A stretch of DNA of 64,000 nucleotides from Bacillus subtilis subsp. subtilis (GTDB lineage: Bacteria > Pseudomonadota > Gammaproteobacteria > Xanthomonadales > Xanthomonadaceae), in assembly GCA_021733645.1 (NCBI GenBank), contig JAHREJ010000007.1:52692-116691 (forward strand), read 5' to 3'. The notes below the pieces were generated by a model that saw nothing but the letters and a program-made list of their open reading frames with translations, was not told the origin of the DNA and did no database searches. The position numbers were made by a program, and so were the translations under genes. How positions within the stretch are numbered: the first letter of the stretch is position 1; each line of letters begins with the position of its first letter. Below, one piece after another: positions 27,792-36,104 of the stretch.

Positions 27792-30162
27792 GGCCTGCGT
27801 GCGCATGCTGCTCGGCGCCAGCCTGCTGCCTGCAGCCCCCTGCGCGGCCGACGCGCTGGAGGTCGCCGGCGGGGCGACGGGGGCCTCTGGCGAGGCCATG
27901 TTGCCGCCGCCCACGCCGCTCACCGCCGCACAGACGCTGTACCTGGACGTCACCCTCAACCGCACCCCGCGCGGGCTGTTTCCGTTCACCCAGGCACTGG
28001 GCCGGCTGTACGCCGCACCGGGGGTTCTGCGCCAGCTCGGCTTTTCCGCACGCGGCGACGCACCGGTACCGCTGGACCGCCTGGCCGGCGTGGTGCTGCG
28101 TTATGACGCCACGTTGCAGACGCTGGCGCTGGATGTTCCCCTGGACCAGCTGGACCTGCCCACCACACGCCTGCAGCGCGCCACCGAGACCACGCTGCCG
28201 GCGTCGGCCTCGCCCGGCGTGCTGCTCAACTACGACCTCTATGGCAGCCACAATGACGCCGGCGGCAACCTGGCACTGACCACCGAAGTGCGGGTGTTCG
28301 GGCTGGGCAGCGGGGTGTTGGAGACGACGGCCCTGCAGCGCACCTACCAGGATGCGCAGCGGCGTTGGCGGGGCGACAGCGTGCGCCTGGACAGCCACTG
28401 GCAACTGGATTTCCCCGATGCCGCCCTGTCCCTGACCGTGGGCGACTTCTACAGCGGCTTTGTCGACTGGAGCCGACCGGTGCGCATGGGCGGCATCCAG
28501 ATCGGCCGCAACTACAGCCTGCAGCCCTATCGCCTGCTGACCCCCACGCCCACCTTCCTGGGCCAGGCCGTGGTGCCTTCCAACGTGGAGCTCTACGTGG
28601 ATGGCCTGCGCCAATACAACGGCCAGGTGCCGGTAGGGCCGTTCCAGTTGGCCGCGCAGCCGGGCATCAACGGCACCGGCAATGCACAGGTGGTGCTGAC
28701 CGATGCGTTCGGGCGCATGCAGACGCTGGATTTCGCCTTCTACGGCACCCAACAGTTGCTGGCCCAGGGCCTGTCGGACTGGTCGCTGGGCGTGGGCCGG
28801 ATGCGTCGCGATTACGGCGAGCGCTCGTTCGCCTACGACACCCGCACCCTTGCCAGCGGTACCTGGCGCTATGGGGCCAGCGACCGTTTCACCGCCGAAC
28901 TGCACGCAGAAACCGGGGGCGGCCTGGCCAATGCCGGTGCTGGCGGCTGGTGGCTGCTGGGCAGCGCCGGGGTGGTCAACGCGGCTTACGTGCGCAGCCG
29001 TCTGGATGGCCTTGACGGCGGGCAGTACGCGCTGGGCTACAGCTGGAACAACCGTCGCTTCAACATCAACCTGTCCAGCCGCCGCACCCACGGCGACTAC
29101 CGCGACCTTGGTGCCCTGCAGGACAGCCTGCCTGCGCAGATCAGCGAACAGGCCACGCTTGGCATGAGCCTGGACCAGGCCGGGTCGATCAGTGCCAGCT
29201 ACCTGCGGCTGCGCTATCGCGGTGGCGAGGACAACCGCTATGCCAGCCTGTTCTGGTCGCGCAGCTTTGCCCAGCGCTGGTCGGCCTACCTGTCGGTCAA
29301 CCAGAACCTGTCCAACAGCGACGACCGCAGCCTGTATCTGTCGTTGTCGGCCACGCTGGGGCGCAACCGCCAGGCCAGCCTGTCCACCCAGCGCAACGGC
29401 GACAGCACCACCCATGTGGCCGATCTGTCGCAGCCGGTTCCCGGCGATGGCAGCCAGGGTGGCATGGGCTGGCGGGTACAGGCGCGCGGGGGCGACGATG
29501 GCGGCGGCGGCCTGGCCGAAGTGGGCTGGCTCAACGGCGTGGGCCGCTACGCGGCCGGCTACTCGCGCCAGGGCGGGCTGGACTACGGCTATGCCAGCGC
29601 CAGCGGCAGCCTGGTCTGGATGGGCGGCCACGCCTTTGCTGCGCGCGAAGTCCCCGATGCGTTTGCGGTGGTATCCACCGGCAGCTTTGGCAACATCCCG
29701 GTGCGGCTGGAAAACCGCCTGATCGGCAGCACCGACAGCAACGGCCTGCTGCTGGTCACCCCGCTGCTGTCATGGCAGCGCAACCGGCTGTCGATCGATA
29801 CGCTGGACCTGCCTGCCGATGTCCGCGCGGCCGCGGTGGACCAGTGGGTCACCCCGCGGCACCGCGCCGGCATGGGCGTGGATTTCGGCCTGCGACGCAC
29901 CCGCGCGCTCAACGTGATCCTGCATGACGCCGCCGGCCAGCCATTGCCCGCCGGCAGCCAGGTGCGCTTGCCCGACGCACGCACCGCCACGGTGGGTTAC
30001 GACGGGCAGACCTACCTGGAAGACGTGCCGTTGCCAGCGTTGCTGGAGGTCACCACCGAGCACGGCCACTGCCGGGTCGTGCTGCAGTCGCCCGCCGCCG
30101 ACCCCATCGCACCCACGCAACGGATCGGCCCGCTGCGCTGCCTTGCCGGGCCGCCCCCATGA
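27742..30162 (+). CDS. Outer-membrane usher (FimD/PapC family)
   Basis: 806 residues. N-terminal signal (LLGASLLPAAPCAADA), an N-terminal chaperone-binding domain, then a beta-barrel of about 500 residues (RMGGIQIGRNYSLQPYRL; VELYVDGLRQYNGQVPVGPF) with the plug domain, and C-terminal domains (AGQPLPAGSQVRLPD, GQTYLEDVPLPALLEV). It secretes and assembles the subunits. The start is uncertain: ATG 27742 (AGGA upstream, overlapping the chaperone gene) or ATG 27805 (after the chaperone stop, leaving a shorter signal). Confidence 0.92.
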   Translation: MASRPRRHCPLRHRLAEACVRMLLGASLLPAAPCAADALEVAGGATGASGEAMLPPPTPLTAAQTLYLDVTLNRTPRGLFPFTQALGRLYAAPGVLRQLGFSARGDAPVPLDRLAGVVLRYDATLQTLALDVPLDQLDLPTTRLQRATETTLPASASPGVLLNYDLYGSHNDAGGNLALTTEVRVFGLGSGVLETTALQRTYQDAQRRWRGDSVRLDSHWQLDFPDAALSLTVGDFYSGFVDWSRPVRMGGIQIGRNYSLQPYRLLTPTPTFLGQAVVPSNVELYVDGLRQYNGQVPVGPFQLAAQPGINGTGNAQVVLTDAFGRMQTLDFAFYGTQQLLAQGLSDWSLGVGRMRRDYGERSFAYDTRTLASGTWRYGASDRFTAELHAETGGGLANAGAGGWWLLGSAGVVNAAYVRSRLDGLDGGQYALGYSWNNRRFNINLSSRRTHGDYRDLGALQDSLPAQISEQATLGMSLDQAGSISASYLRLRYRGGEDNRYASLFWSRSFAQRWSAYLSVNQNLSNSDDRSLYLSLSATLGRNRQASLSTQRNGDSTTHVADLSQPVPGDGSQGGMGWRVQARGGDDGGGGLAEVGWLNGVGRYAAGYSRQGGLDYGYASASGSLVWMGGHAFAAREVPDAFAVVSTGSFGNIPVRLENRLIGSTDSNGLLLVTPLLSWQRNRLSIDTLDLPADVRAAAVDQWVTPRHRAGMGVDFGLRRTRALNVILHDAAGQPLPAGSQVRLPDARTATVGYDGQTYLEDVPLPALLEVTTEHGHCRVVLQSPAADPIAPTQRIGPLRCLAGPPP

Positions 30163-31202
30163 TCCGCCTGCTGCTTGTCGCGCTGGCCATGCTGGGCTGC
30201 GCCACCGCGCGGGCCGACACCACCTGTGTCACCACCGCACCGTCCACGCTGGCCTTTGGCACCATCACCAATGGCGCGGCCAGTGTCACCAACACGATGA
30301 CCACCTTCACCATCACCTGCAGCACCGCCGCGCTCAGCCTGCTGGGCAGCGCCTCGGTGCGGGCCTGCCTGGGCATTGGCAACGGCAGCGGCGGCAGTGC
30401 CACCCTGCCCACCCGCAGCATGACCAACAGCAGCGGCGATGTGATGGCTTACCAGCTGTATACCAACGCCACACGCAGCACGGTCTGGGGCCTGACGCCC
30501 GGCAGCACCCCTGGTGCCCTGGGGGTGGACATCAGTTACAGCGTGCCACTGATCACCGGGGGCAGCGGCGCGGTAACGGTGACGCTCTATGGCCAGGTGC
30601 CCGCCGGACAGACCTTGTCGGCTGGCACCTTCGGCAGCACCTTTGCGATAGCCGACACCACCGTGCGCTATGCCTACAACGAAGTCCTGCTCGGCACCGC
30701 CAACCCACCGCCCGCCTGCACCACCGCCGCCGGCGCAGGCGCCACCGGCAACAAGACGGCCACGATGGGGTTCCCGTTCACTGTCAGCGCCAACGTCCTG
30801 CCGCAATGCAGTACCTACGTCACTACCGATATGGACTTCGGGAGCAACGCCGGGGCGATCACCACCAACATCGACCGCACCGCCGCCATCGGCCTGACCT
30901 GCATCAACCGCACGCCCTACACCGTTGGGCTGGACAACGGCCAGCACCTGCTGGGCACCCTCACCCGGCGCATGCAGAACACCGCCACCGGCGGCAGCGG
31001 CTACTTCATTCCCTACGAGCTCTACCGCGACAGCGCACGCAGCCTGCGCTGGGGCAACACGATCAACGTGGACACCGTCGCCGGCACCGGTACCGGGGCC
31101 GCCCAGACCCTTACCGTCTACGGTCGCGCCCCACCCACCAGCGGCAGCTTGCCGGCCGAGGGCGCCTACAAGGACGTGGTGACCGTGACGATCACCTACT
31201 AG
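30159..31202 (+). CDS. Two-domain spore-coat-U protein, probable pilus tip subunit
   Basis: 347 residues with a signal peptide and two consecutive SCPU domains (about 22-170 and 185-347), each with the family Cys pattern (TTCVTT/TITCST; LPQCSTY/LTCINR) and the end VTVTITY. Two-domain subunits at the end of Csu-like operons are tip adhesins, so this is the likely adhesin. The start overlaps the usher stop by 4 bp. Confidence 0.85.
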   Translation: MIRLLLVALAMLGCATARADTTCVTTAPSTLAFGTITNGAASVTNTMTTFTITCSTAALSLLGSASVRACLGIGNGSGGSATLPTRSMTNSSGDVMAYQLYTNATRSTVWGLTPGSTPGALGVDISYSVPLITGGSGAVTVTLYGQVPAGQTLSAGTFGSTFAIADTTVRYAYNEVLLGTANPPPACTTAAGAGATGNKTATMGFPFTVSANVLPQCSTYVTTDMDFGSNAGAITTNIDRTAAIGLTCINRTPYTVGLDNGQHLLGTLTRRMQNTATGGSGYFIPYELYRDSARSLRWGNTINVDTVAGTGTGAAQTLTVYGRAPPTSGSLPAEGAYKDVVTVTITY

Positions 31203-31275
31203 GCCAGCCAGCGCCGGCGCTCAAGCCGGCCGGCCGCCGGCCGATACAGGCCCCGTCCCCTGCCTGCGATGTGCG

Positions 31276-31557
31276 ATGACCCTGCGACGGCACCTTCCCG
31301 CCCTGGCCGCTCCGGCCCTGCTTACCCTTGCCGTTGTTGCATGGCCGGCCAGCGCACAGTCGCAGGGCAACCTGCGCATCGCGGTGCGCATCGTGAACGA
31401 CTGCGGCGCTGCGGCCGCCCCTGCGGCCCAGCCGCCGTGCCAGCCCGCGCAGCAACGCAGCGACCCGCGCGATCGGGCACCCCCGCAGGTGCAGGCGCTG
31501 ACCCCGCCCGACCCCGCCCCCGACGCCCGCGCGGACCGCGTGACGGTCACCTTCTGA
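31276..31557 (+). CDS. Small secreted protein of the pilus operon
   Basis: 93 residues: a signal peptide (LLTLAVVAWPASA), a short beta-like stretch NLRIAVRIVNDCG resembling the beginning of an SCPU domain with its first Cys, then a Pro/Ala/Arg-rich disordered tail. It ends TGATG, sharing a base with the next chaperone start, so it is coupled to the operon. It may be a remnant or truncated subunit. No family recognised. Confidence 0.6.
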   Translation: MTLRRHLPALAAPALLTLAVVAWPASAQSQGNLRIAVRIVNDCGAAAAPAAQPPCQPAQQRSDPRDRAPPQVQALTPPDPAPDARADRVTVTF

Positions 31558-32270
31558 TGCGTGCGCGCGCCCTGGTCGCGCTGGCCGTGGTGCTGGCCGC
31601 CGCGCCGCTCCACGCGCTGGAGCTGTCTGCCCACGGCATCGTGCTGGGCGCCACCCAGACCGATACCGAACTGTGGCTGGACAATCCCGGCCCCGCGCCC
31701 TGGATCGGCCAGGCACGGCTGTACCGATGGGAGCAGCACGAGCACGACGAGCACCTGCGGCCGGCCGATGAGCTGGTCCTGAGCCCGGCCGTGATGGAGA
31801 TCGGTGCCGGCCAGCGCCAGCGCCTGCGGGTGGTACGCCTGGCCGCCCCGCCTGAACATACCCAGCAGGCCTACCGGCTGGTGATCAGCCCCGACCCCCG
31901 CCTGCCCGCACGGACACCGCGTTACTCGCTGCCGGTTTTCCTGGACCCGCTTGCCGCGCCCACCGCCAACCCGCCCCTGCAGGCCTGGGTAGCGCCCGGT
32001 GCACCCCTGCAGCTGCAGCTTTACAATGGCGGCCATCGTCACGCGCACCTGGCCGACCTGGTATTCGTGGATGCCACCGGCCAGCGCCAGATGCTGATCG
32101 CGGGCCTGGCCGGCTATGTCCTGCCCGGCCGGCAGCGCGCCTGGCCCTTGCCGCCCCGTGCCGACGGCTACGCCGGGGGACGGTTCCAGGCCCGCCTGGA
32201 CCACGCCGCCGAGGCGATATTGACCCCGCCGCCCGCGCCAATTGCACCGCAAGCCCACGGCGGGCTATAA
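31557..32270 (+). CDS. Periplasmic pilus chaperone 2
   Basis: 237 residues, a second PapD-like chaperone: signal peptide (LVALAVVLAAAPLHA), domain 1 with LSAHGIVLGATQTDTELWLDN and RLRVVRLAAP, the G1-strand segment TPRYSLPVFLDP, then domain 2. It is divergent in sequence from chaperone 1. Chaperone duplication within one operon suggests separate partners for pilin and tip. The TAA stop lies inside the rpsB -10 box. Confidence 0.87.
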   Translation: MRARALVALAVVLAAAPLHALELSAHGIVLGATQTDTELWLDNPGPAPWIGQARLYRWEQHEHDEHLRPADELVLSPAVMEIGAGQRQRLRVVRLAAPPEHTQQAYRLVISPDPRLPARTPRYSLPVFLDPLAAPTANPPLQAWVAPGAPLQLQLYNGGHRHAHLADLVFVDATGQRQMLIAGLAGYVLPGRQRAWPLPPRADGYAGGRFQARLDHAAEAILTPPPAPIAPQAHGGL

Positions 32271-32271
32271 T
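32242..32271 (+). promoter_or_regulatory. rpsB promoter overlapping chaperone stop codon
   Basis: TTGCAC (32242-32247), an 18 bp spacer and a perfect TATAAT (32266-32271). The TAA of the preceding chaperone gene is part of the -10 box. Confidence 0.8.
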
Positions 32272-32277
32272 CGACCG

Positions 32278-32483
32278 GATCTCCCGCGTCACCTGATGCA
32301 GGAACCCGTCAACACCGGACGTCACCGGTGAATCCACACCTGCCGCCCATATCCGTGCCGGGGTGCTCCGCAAGGAGTTCGGTCACGGAAGCGACAGGGA
32401 AGCCAAACCCCGGAACCACCCGCCTTGCGGCGGACCGCCCTCTATTATCCGTGGCGGCCGGTTCCCTATCAGGAGTTACTGCA
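32278..32483 (+). promoter_or_regulatory. Long 5' leader of rpsB
   Basis: About 205 untranslated bases between promoter and ATG, with several foldable segments (for example GTGCTCCGCAAGGAGTTCGG and CCGCCTTGCGGCGG). In gammaproteobacteria the rpsB leader is where S2 represses its own translation. A similar role here is inferred from length and position only. Confidence 0.5.
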
Positions 32484-33326
32484 ATGCCCCAGGTCACCAT
32501 GCGTCAGATGCTGGAAGCCGGCGTCCATTTCGGCCACCAGACCCGTTACTGGAACCCCAAGATGGGCCAGTACATCTTCGGCGCCCGCGGCAAGATCCAC
32601 ATCATCAACCTGGAAAAGACCGTTCCGCTCTTCAATGACGCGATGAACTTCATTTCCAGCGTTGCCCAGAAGCGCGGCACCATCCTGTTCCTGGGCACCA
32701 AGCGCAGCGCCCGCGAGTCGATCCGTGAAGAAGCCGAGCGTTGCGGCATGCCCTTCATGAACCAGCGTTGGCTGGGCGGCACCCTGACCAACTTCCGTAC
32801 CGTGAAGCAGTCGGTTGCCCGCCTGAAGGAACTGGAAGCCGGCGAAACCGACGGCAGCTTCGAGAAGCTGGTCAAGCACGAAGTGCTGGGCCTGCGTCGC
32901 GAGCGCGACAAGCTGGAAGCCTCGCTGGGCGGCATCAAGGACATGAACCGCCTGCCCGACGCGATCTTCGTCATCGATATCGGCCACGAAGACATCGCCA
33001 TCAAGGAAGCCAAGAAGCTCGGCATCCCGGTGATCGCCGTGGTTGATACCAACTACAACCCGGAACTGGTCGATTACGCGATCCCGGGCAACGACGATGC
33101 CATCCGCGCCGTGCAGCTGTATGCCCGCGCTGCCGCTGACGCCGTGCTGGAAGGCAAGGCTGCCGCGCCGCACGCTGCCACCGTGCGCGAAGAAGAGTTC
33201 AGCGAAGCCGCTGCTGGCGAAGAAGCCAAGCCGGCCCGCCGCGCTCCGGCCAAGAAGGCTGCCGCCGCTCCGGCTGCTGAAGCACCGGCTGCCGACGCTC
33301 CGGCTGCTGGCGAAGCCCAGGCCTGA
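32484..33326 (+). CDS. rpsB: 30S ribosomal protein S2
   Basis: 280 residues. Conserved segments: [62 protein letters not shown] precedes the ATG at 32484 by 8 bp. The C-terminal ~45 residues are an Ala/Pro/Lys-rich extension absent from E. coli S2 (241 aa). First gene of the rpsB-tsf unit. Confidence 0.98.
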   Translation: MPQVTMRQMLEAGVHFGHQTRYWNPKMGQYIFGARGKIHIINLEKTVPLFNDAMNFISSVAQKRGTILFLGTKRSARESIREEAERCGMPFMNQRWLGGTLTNFRTVKQSVARLKELEAGETDGSFEKLVKHEVLGLRRERDKLEASLGGIKDMNRLPDAIFVIDIGHEDIAIKEAKKLGIPVIAVVDTNYNPELVDYAIPGNDDAIRAVQLYARAAADAVLEGKAAAPHAATVREEEFSEAAAGEEAKPARRAPAKKAAAAPAAEAPAADAPAAGEAQA

Positions 33327-33457
33327 TCCAGGCCCACGGCGGGCGCCACGCGCCCGCCGCTCCGGTCTGCCGCGCCGCCTTTGGCGCGCCGACCGGACAC
33401 TGTCACACGGGCCGGCCACCATGCCGGCCCAACCCCATTCTTTCGTGAGGAAATCCC

Positions 33458-34336
33458 GTGGAAATCACTGCTTCCCTGGTCAAGGAACTGCGCGAGCGCA
33501 CTGGCGCCGGCATGATGGAGTGCAAGAAGGCACTCGTCGAAAACGGCGGCAACATCGACGCCTCGGCCGAATGGCTGCGCAAGTCCGGCCTGGCCAAGGC
33601 TGACAAGAAGGCTGACCGCGTGGCTGCCGAAGGCATCATCGTGGCCGCACAGGACGGCAACAACGCCGTGCTGGTGGAAGTCAATTCGGAAACCGACTTC
33701 GTCGCCAAGGACAGCAACTTCCTGGACTTCACCAAGGCCGTTGGCGCCGTGGCACTGAGCTCGGGCGCTGCCGACATCGACGCACTGAAGGCCGCCAAGC
33801 TGCCGACCGGTGAGACGATCGAAGAAACCCGTGCCGCGGTCATCGCCAAGGTCGGCGAGAAGGTCGACGTGCGTCGCATCGTGCGCCTGGAATCGACCAA
33901 CAACGTCGCTGCCTACGTGCACGGCGGCCGCATTGGCGTGCTGGTGGAACTGGCCGGCGGCGACGCTGAGCTGGCCCGTGGCCTGGCCATGCATGTGGCT
34001 GCGATGAACCCGCCGCACAACAAGGCCGCCGATGTGCCGGCCGAGTTCGTGGCGAAGGAAAAGGAAATCGAGCTGGCCAAGATGACCGACAAGGACAAGT
34101 CCAAGCCGGCCGACATCCTGGAAAAGATCATCAGCGGCAAGATCGCCAAGATCGTCAACGAAGTGACCCTGTACGGCCAGCCGTACGTGCTGGACACCAA
34201 CCAGTCGGTCGAGCAGGTCCTGAAGGCCGCCGGCGCCGACGTGGTGGGCTTCAAGCGCCTGGCCGTTGGCGAAGGCATCGAGAAGGTGGTGGAAGACTAC
34301 GCCGCCGAAGTGATGAAGCAGGCCGGCCTGGCCTGA
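33458..34336 (+). CDS. tsf: Elongation factor Ts
   Basis: A 292-residue nucleotide-exchange factor for EF-Tu. The N-terminal UBA-like domain has [16 protein letters not shown], and the core has the signature SETDFVAKD that disrupts Mg binding in EF-Tu. The gap after rpsB holds GC-rich hairpins (around 33335-33400) that may act as an intercistronic attenuator. Followed by a clear terminator at 34387. Confidence 0.98.
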   Translation: MEITASLVKELRERTGAGMMECKKALVENGGNIDASAEWLRKSGLAKADKKADRVAAEGIIVAAQDGNNAVLVEVNSETDFVAKDSNFLDFTKAVGAVALSSGAADIDALKAAKLPTGETIEETRAAVIAKVGEKVDVRRIVRLESTNNVAAYVHGGRIGVLVELAGGDAELARGLAMHVAAMNPPHNKAADVPAEFVAKEKEIELAKMTDKDKSKPADILEKIISGKIAKIVNEVTLYGQPYVLDTNQSVEQVLKAAGADVVGFKRLAVGEGIEKVVEDYAAEVMKQAGLA

Positions 34337-34386
34337 TCCCGTCGGCTGTCGCCTTGGCGATGGCGGTTGGGTGATTCGCTTCTACG

Positions 34387-34415
34387 AAAAAACCCGGCTT
34401 CGGTCGGGTTTTTTT
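34387..34415 (+). terminator. Terminator of rpsB-tsf
   Basis: An A6 run, the stem AACCCG(G)-CTTCGG-T-CGGGTT and T7. Another T8 run 11 bp later begins the next repeat composite. Confidence 0.9.
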
Positions 34416-34426
34416 GTGGGTGTTTG

Positions 34427-34501
<75 letters not shown>

Positions 34502-34531
34502 AGATTCATGGCTGGCGGGTGATTCCTGCGC

Positions 34532-34638
34532 GCTGGCAGGCTTACCCCCTGCCGGGACACGCCGTGAACCCATCCCTGGGGGCTCGTGGGCGCCATCCCT
34601 GGCGCCCAACGGTCCCGGCAGGGGGTAAGCCTGCCAGC
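34532..34638 (+). repeat. 107 bp palindromic element, copy B
   Basis: The 27 bp arms (34532-34558, 34612-34638) are perfectly complementary, yet their sequence is unrelated to the other copies except for the inner GCCGGGAC. The inner hairpin is TGGGCGCC-ATCCCT-GGCGCCCA. The central conserved strand is the most divergent of the five (GCCGTGAACCCATCC). Confidence 0.88.
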
Positions 34639-34770
34639 CCCGACAGATGCCGTGGGCGGATGGGTAGGCAACGGCGGAGACGGGATTCTGTTGGTTGATG
34701 GCGGTTGACGGGGGGCTGGCTTCGGTTGGTTGGTTGGATATGGAGGGTGGATATGGGGGGGGGCGTCGGA

Positions 34771-34795
34771 GCAGCCGACCAACGGTCGGCTCTAC
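34771..34795 (+). repeat. GTAG-type REP palindrome
   Basis: GCAGCCGACCAACGGTCGGC followed by TCTAC: a REP in reverse orientation between elements B and C. The rest of 34640-34950 shows only low-complexity G and C runs. Confidence 0.68.
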
Positions 34796-34950
34796 CCCCC
34801 CCCAACCCAACACATCCCCTTTTATCCACTTTCCAACTCAGCAGCTCGCCCCCCATCAACGGCCGGCAAGCCCCAAAGCACCAGCCACCCGCCCCTGCAG
34901 TTGCGGTTGCCGTTGCCGTTGCCCACCCCAAATCACCCGCAGTCTGTCGG

Positions 34951-35057
34951 GGGTTGGTGCGGGTGGGTTGGCGGGACCGTTGGGCGCCAAGGATGGCGCC
35001 CACGAGCCTACACGGACGTACTTGCGGCGTGTCCCGCCAACCCACCCGCACCGACCC
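34951..35057 (-). repeat. 107 bp palindromic element, copy C
   Basis: Arms of 27 bp (34951-34977, 35031-35057; 26 of 27 matched, the odd pair being T-G on the plus strand). On the minus strand the core contains GCCGCAAGTACGTCCGTG and the hairpin TGGGCGCC-ATCCTT-GGCGCCCA. Oriented opposite to copy B 310 bp away. Confidence 0.88.
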
Positions 35058-35078
35058 AACCCGCAGCCCCACGGCGCC

Positions 35079-35143
35079 GCAGTTGCAGTTGCAGTTGCAG
35101 TTGCTCTTGCAGTGGCAGTAGCACTGGCGGTGGCCGTAAAAAA
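35079..35143 (-). repeat. Hexanucleotide repeats and T-tract (site C)
   Basis: On the plus strand GCAGTT units (35079-35103, degenerating to about 35130) and then A6 (35138-35143). Read on the minus strand this is again T-run, hexamers, palindrome. A second related tract (GTTGCC units) flanks the element at 34898-34922. Confidence 0.82.
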
Positions 35144-35173
35144 GCCGCGCGCCAGCGCACATCACCCCCACCC

Positions 35174-35869
35174 TCACCCCTTAGACTGGAAAGAAACTTC
35201 CTCGTAAGGCTGCACCACCACCCACCCCTCCCCGGCAAAGCGCATCTGCAGACTCTCGCCCGACCCGCGCCCCACCAGCGTGCCCAGCGAAATGTCCGCC
35301 ACGATCTCCGGCACCAGCGACCCCGACCAGGCCACCGTCGCATTCGGATCGGTAAACACCGGCCCGCCCTGTGCCGTCACCGCCAGCGTCATCGGCTCGT
35401 AGTGCGAGGTCATCGCCACGATCCCGTGGCCACTCAGCTTGATGTTGAACAGGCCGCCGGACAGCATCCCCGCCACCTTCTTCATCATCGTGATCTTCGA
35501 ATCGATCCCGGTTTCAAATGCCAGCACGTCGTTGCCGTTGACGAAAATCGATTCCCCCGCCAACCGCAACAATGTCACCTGCTTGCCCGCATCGGCCAGG
35601 TACACGCGCCCCTGGCCCTCGACCTTCATCAACTGCAGGCCCTCGCCGGTCACCATCTTCTTCAGCAGCGTCCCCAGCCCCTGCTCCAGAATGCCCTGCC
35701 GGGTGAACTTGACCGCCCCCTTGCGCGCCACCATCGAGCCTGCCTTGGCCCATACCATCCCATCCACCCGCACCTCCAGCAGGTGCAGGCTTTCCAGCTC
35801 GAACGCATCGGCGCTGACATCCTTCTCCTGGGTGGTGGACAGAAACTCCTGCAGCGACTTCACGGCCAT
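35174..35869 (-). CDS. AIM24/TIGR00266-family protein
   Basis: 231 residues of the beta-rich AIM24 fold: VWAKAGSMVARKGAVKF, GILEQGLGTLLKKMVTGEG and SKITMMKKVAGMLSGGLFNIKLSG. The family is widespread but biochemically undefined; the mitochondrial member affects inner-membrane organisation. The start is uncertain: ATG 35869 has AAGGA 11 bp upstream, while ATG 35881 abuts AAGG. Its stop lies beside the T-run of repeat site C. It is divergent from the HDOD-GGDEF gene. Confidence 0.83.
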   Translation of the reverse strand: MAVKSLQEFLSTTQEKDVSADAFELESLHLLEVRVDGMVWAKAGSMVARKGAVKFTRQGILEQGLGTLLKKMVTGEGLQLMKVEGQGRVYLADAGKQVTLLRLAGESIFVNGNDVLAFETGIDSKITMMKKVAGMLSGGLFNIKLSGHGIVAMTSHYEPMTLAVTAQGGPVFTDPNATVAWSGSLVPEIVADISLGTLVGRGSGESLQMRFAGEGWVVVQPYEEVSFQSKG

Positions 35870-36104
35870 CGGTTGGGTCATCCTTGCAAGTGGACGCAAA
35901 TGGTAGCGCCCCTCCCGCTGCGCCGGCGAATGTGTTACCAAGGGCAAGACCGCTGCGCCCGTCGCGATCAGCCCGTTGGTTTTGCCCGGGGTGGCGCGTC
36001 GACGCATCCACGCGAACGCCATCTGAAAATCCAATGCAAGAATCAATGCTCAAATCTGTGACGCACTCCATGTATTCTTGCCCCAACACACCAATAGCCC
36101 CGCC

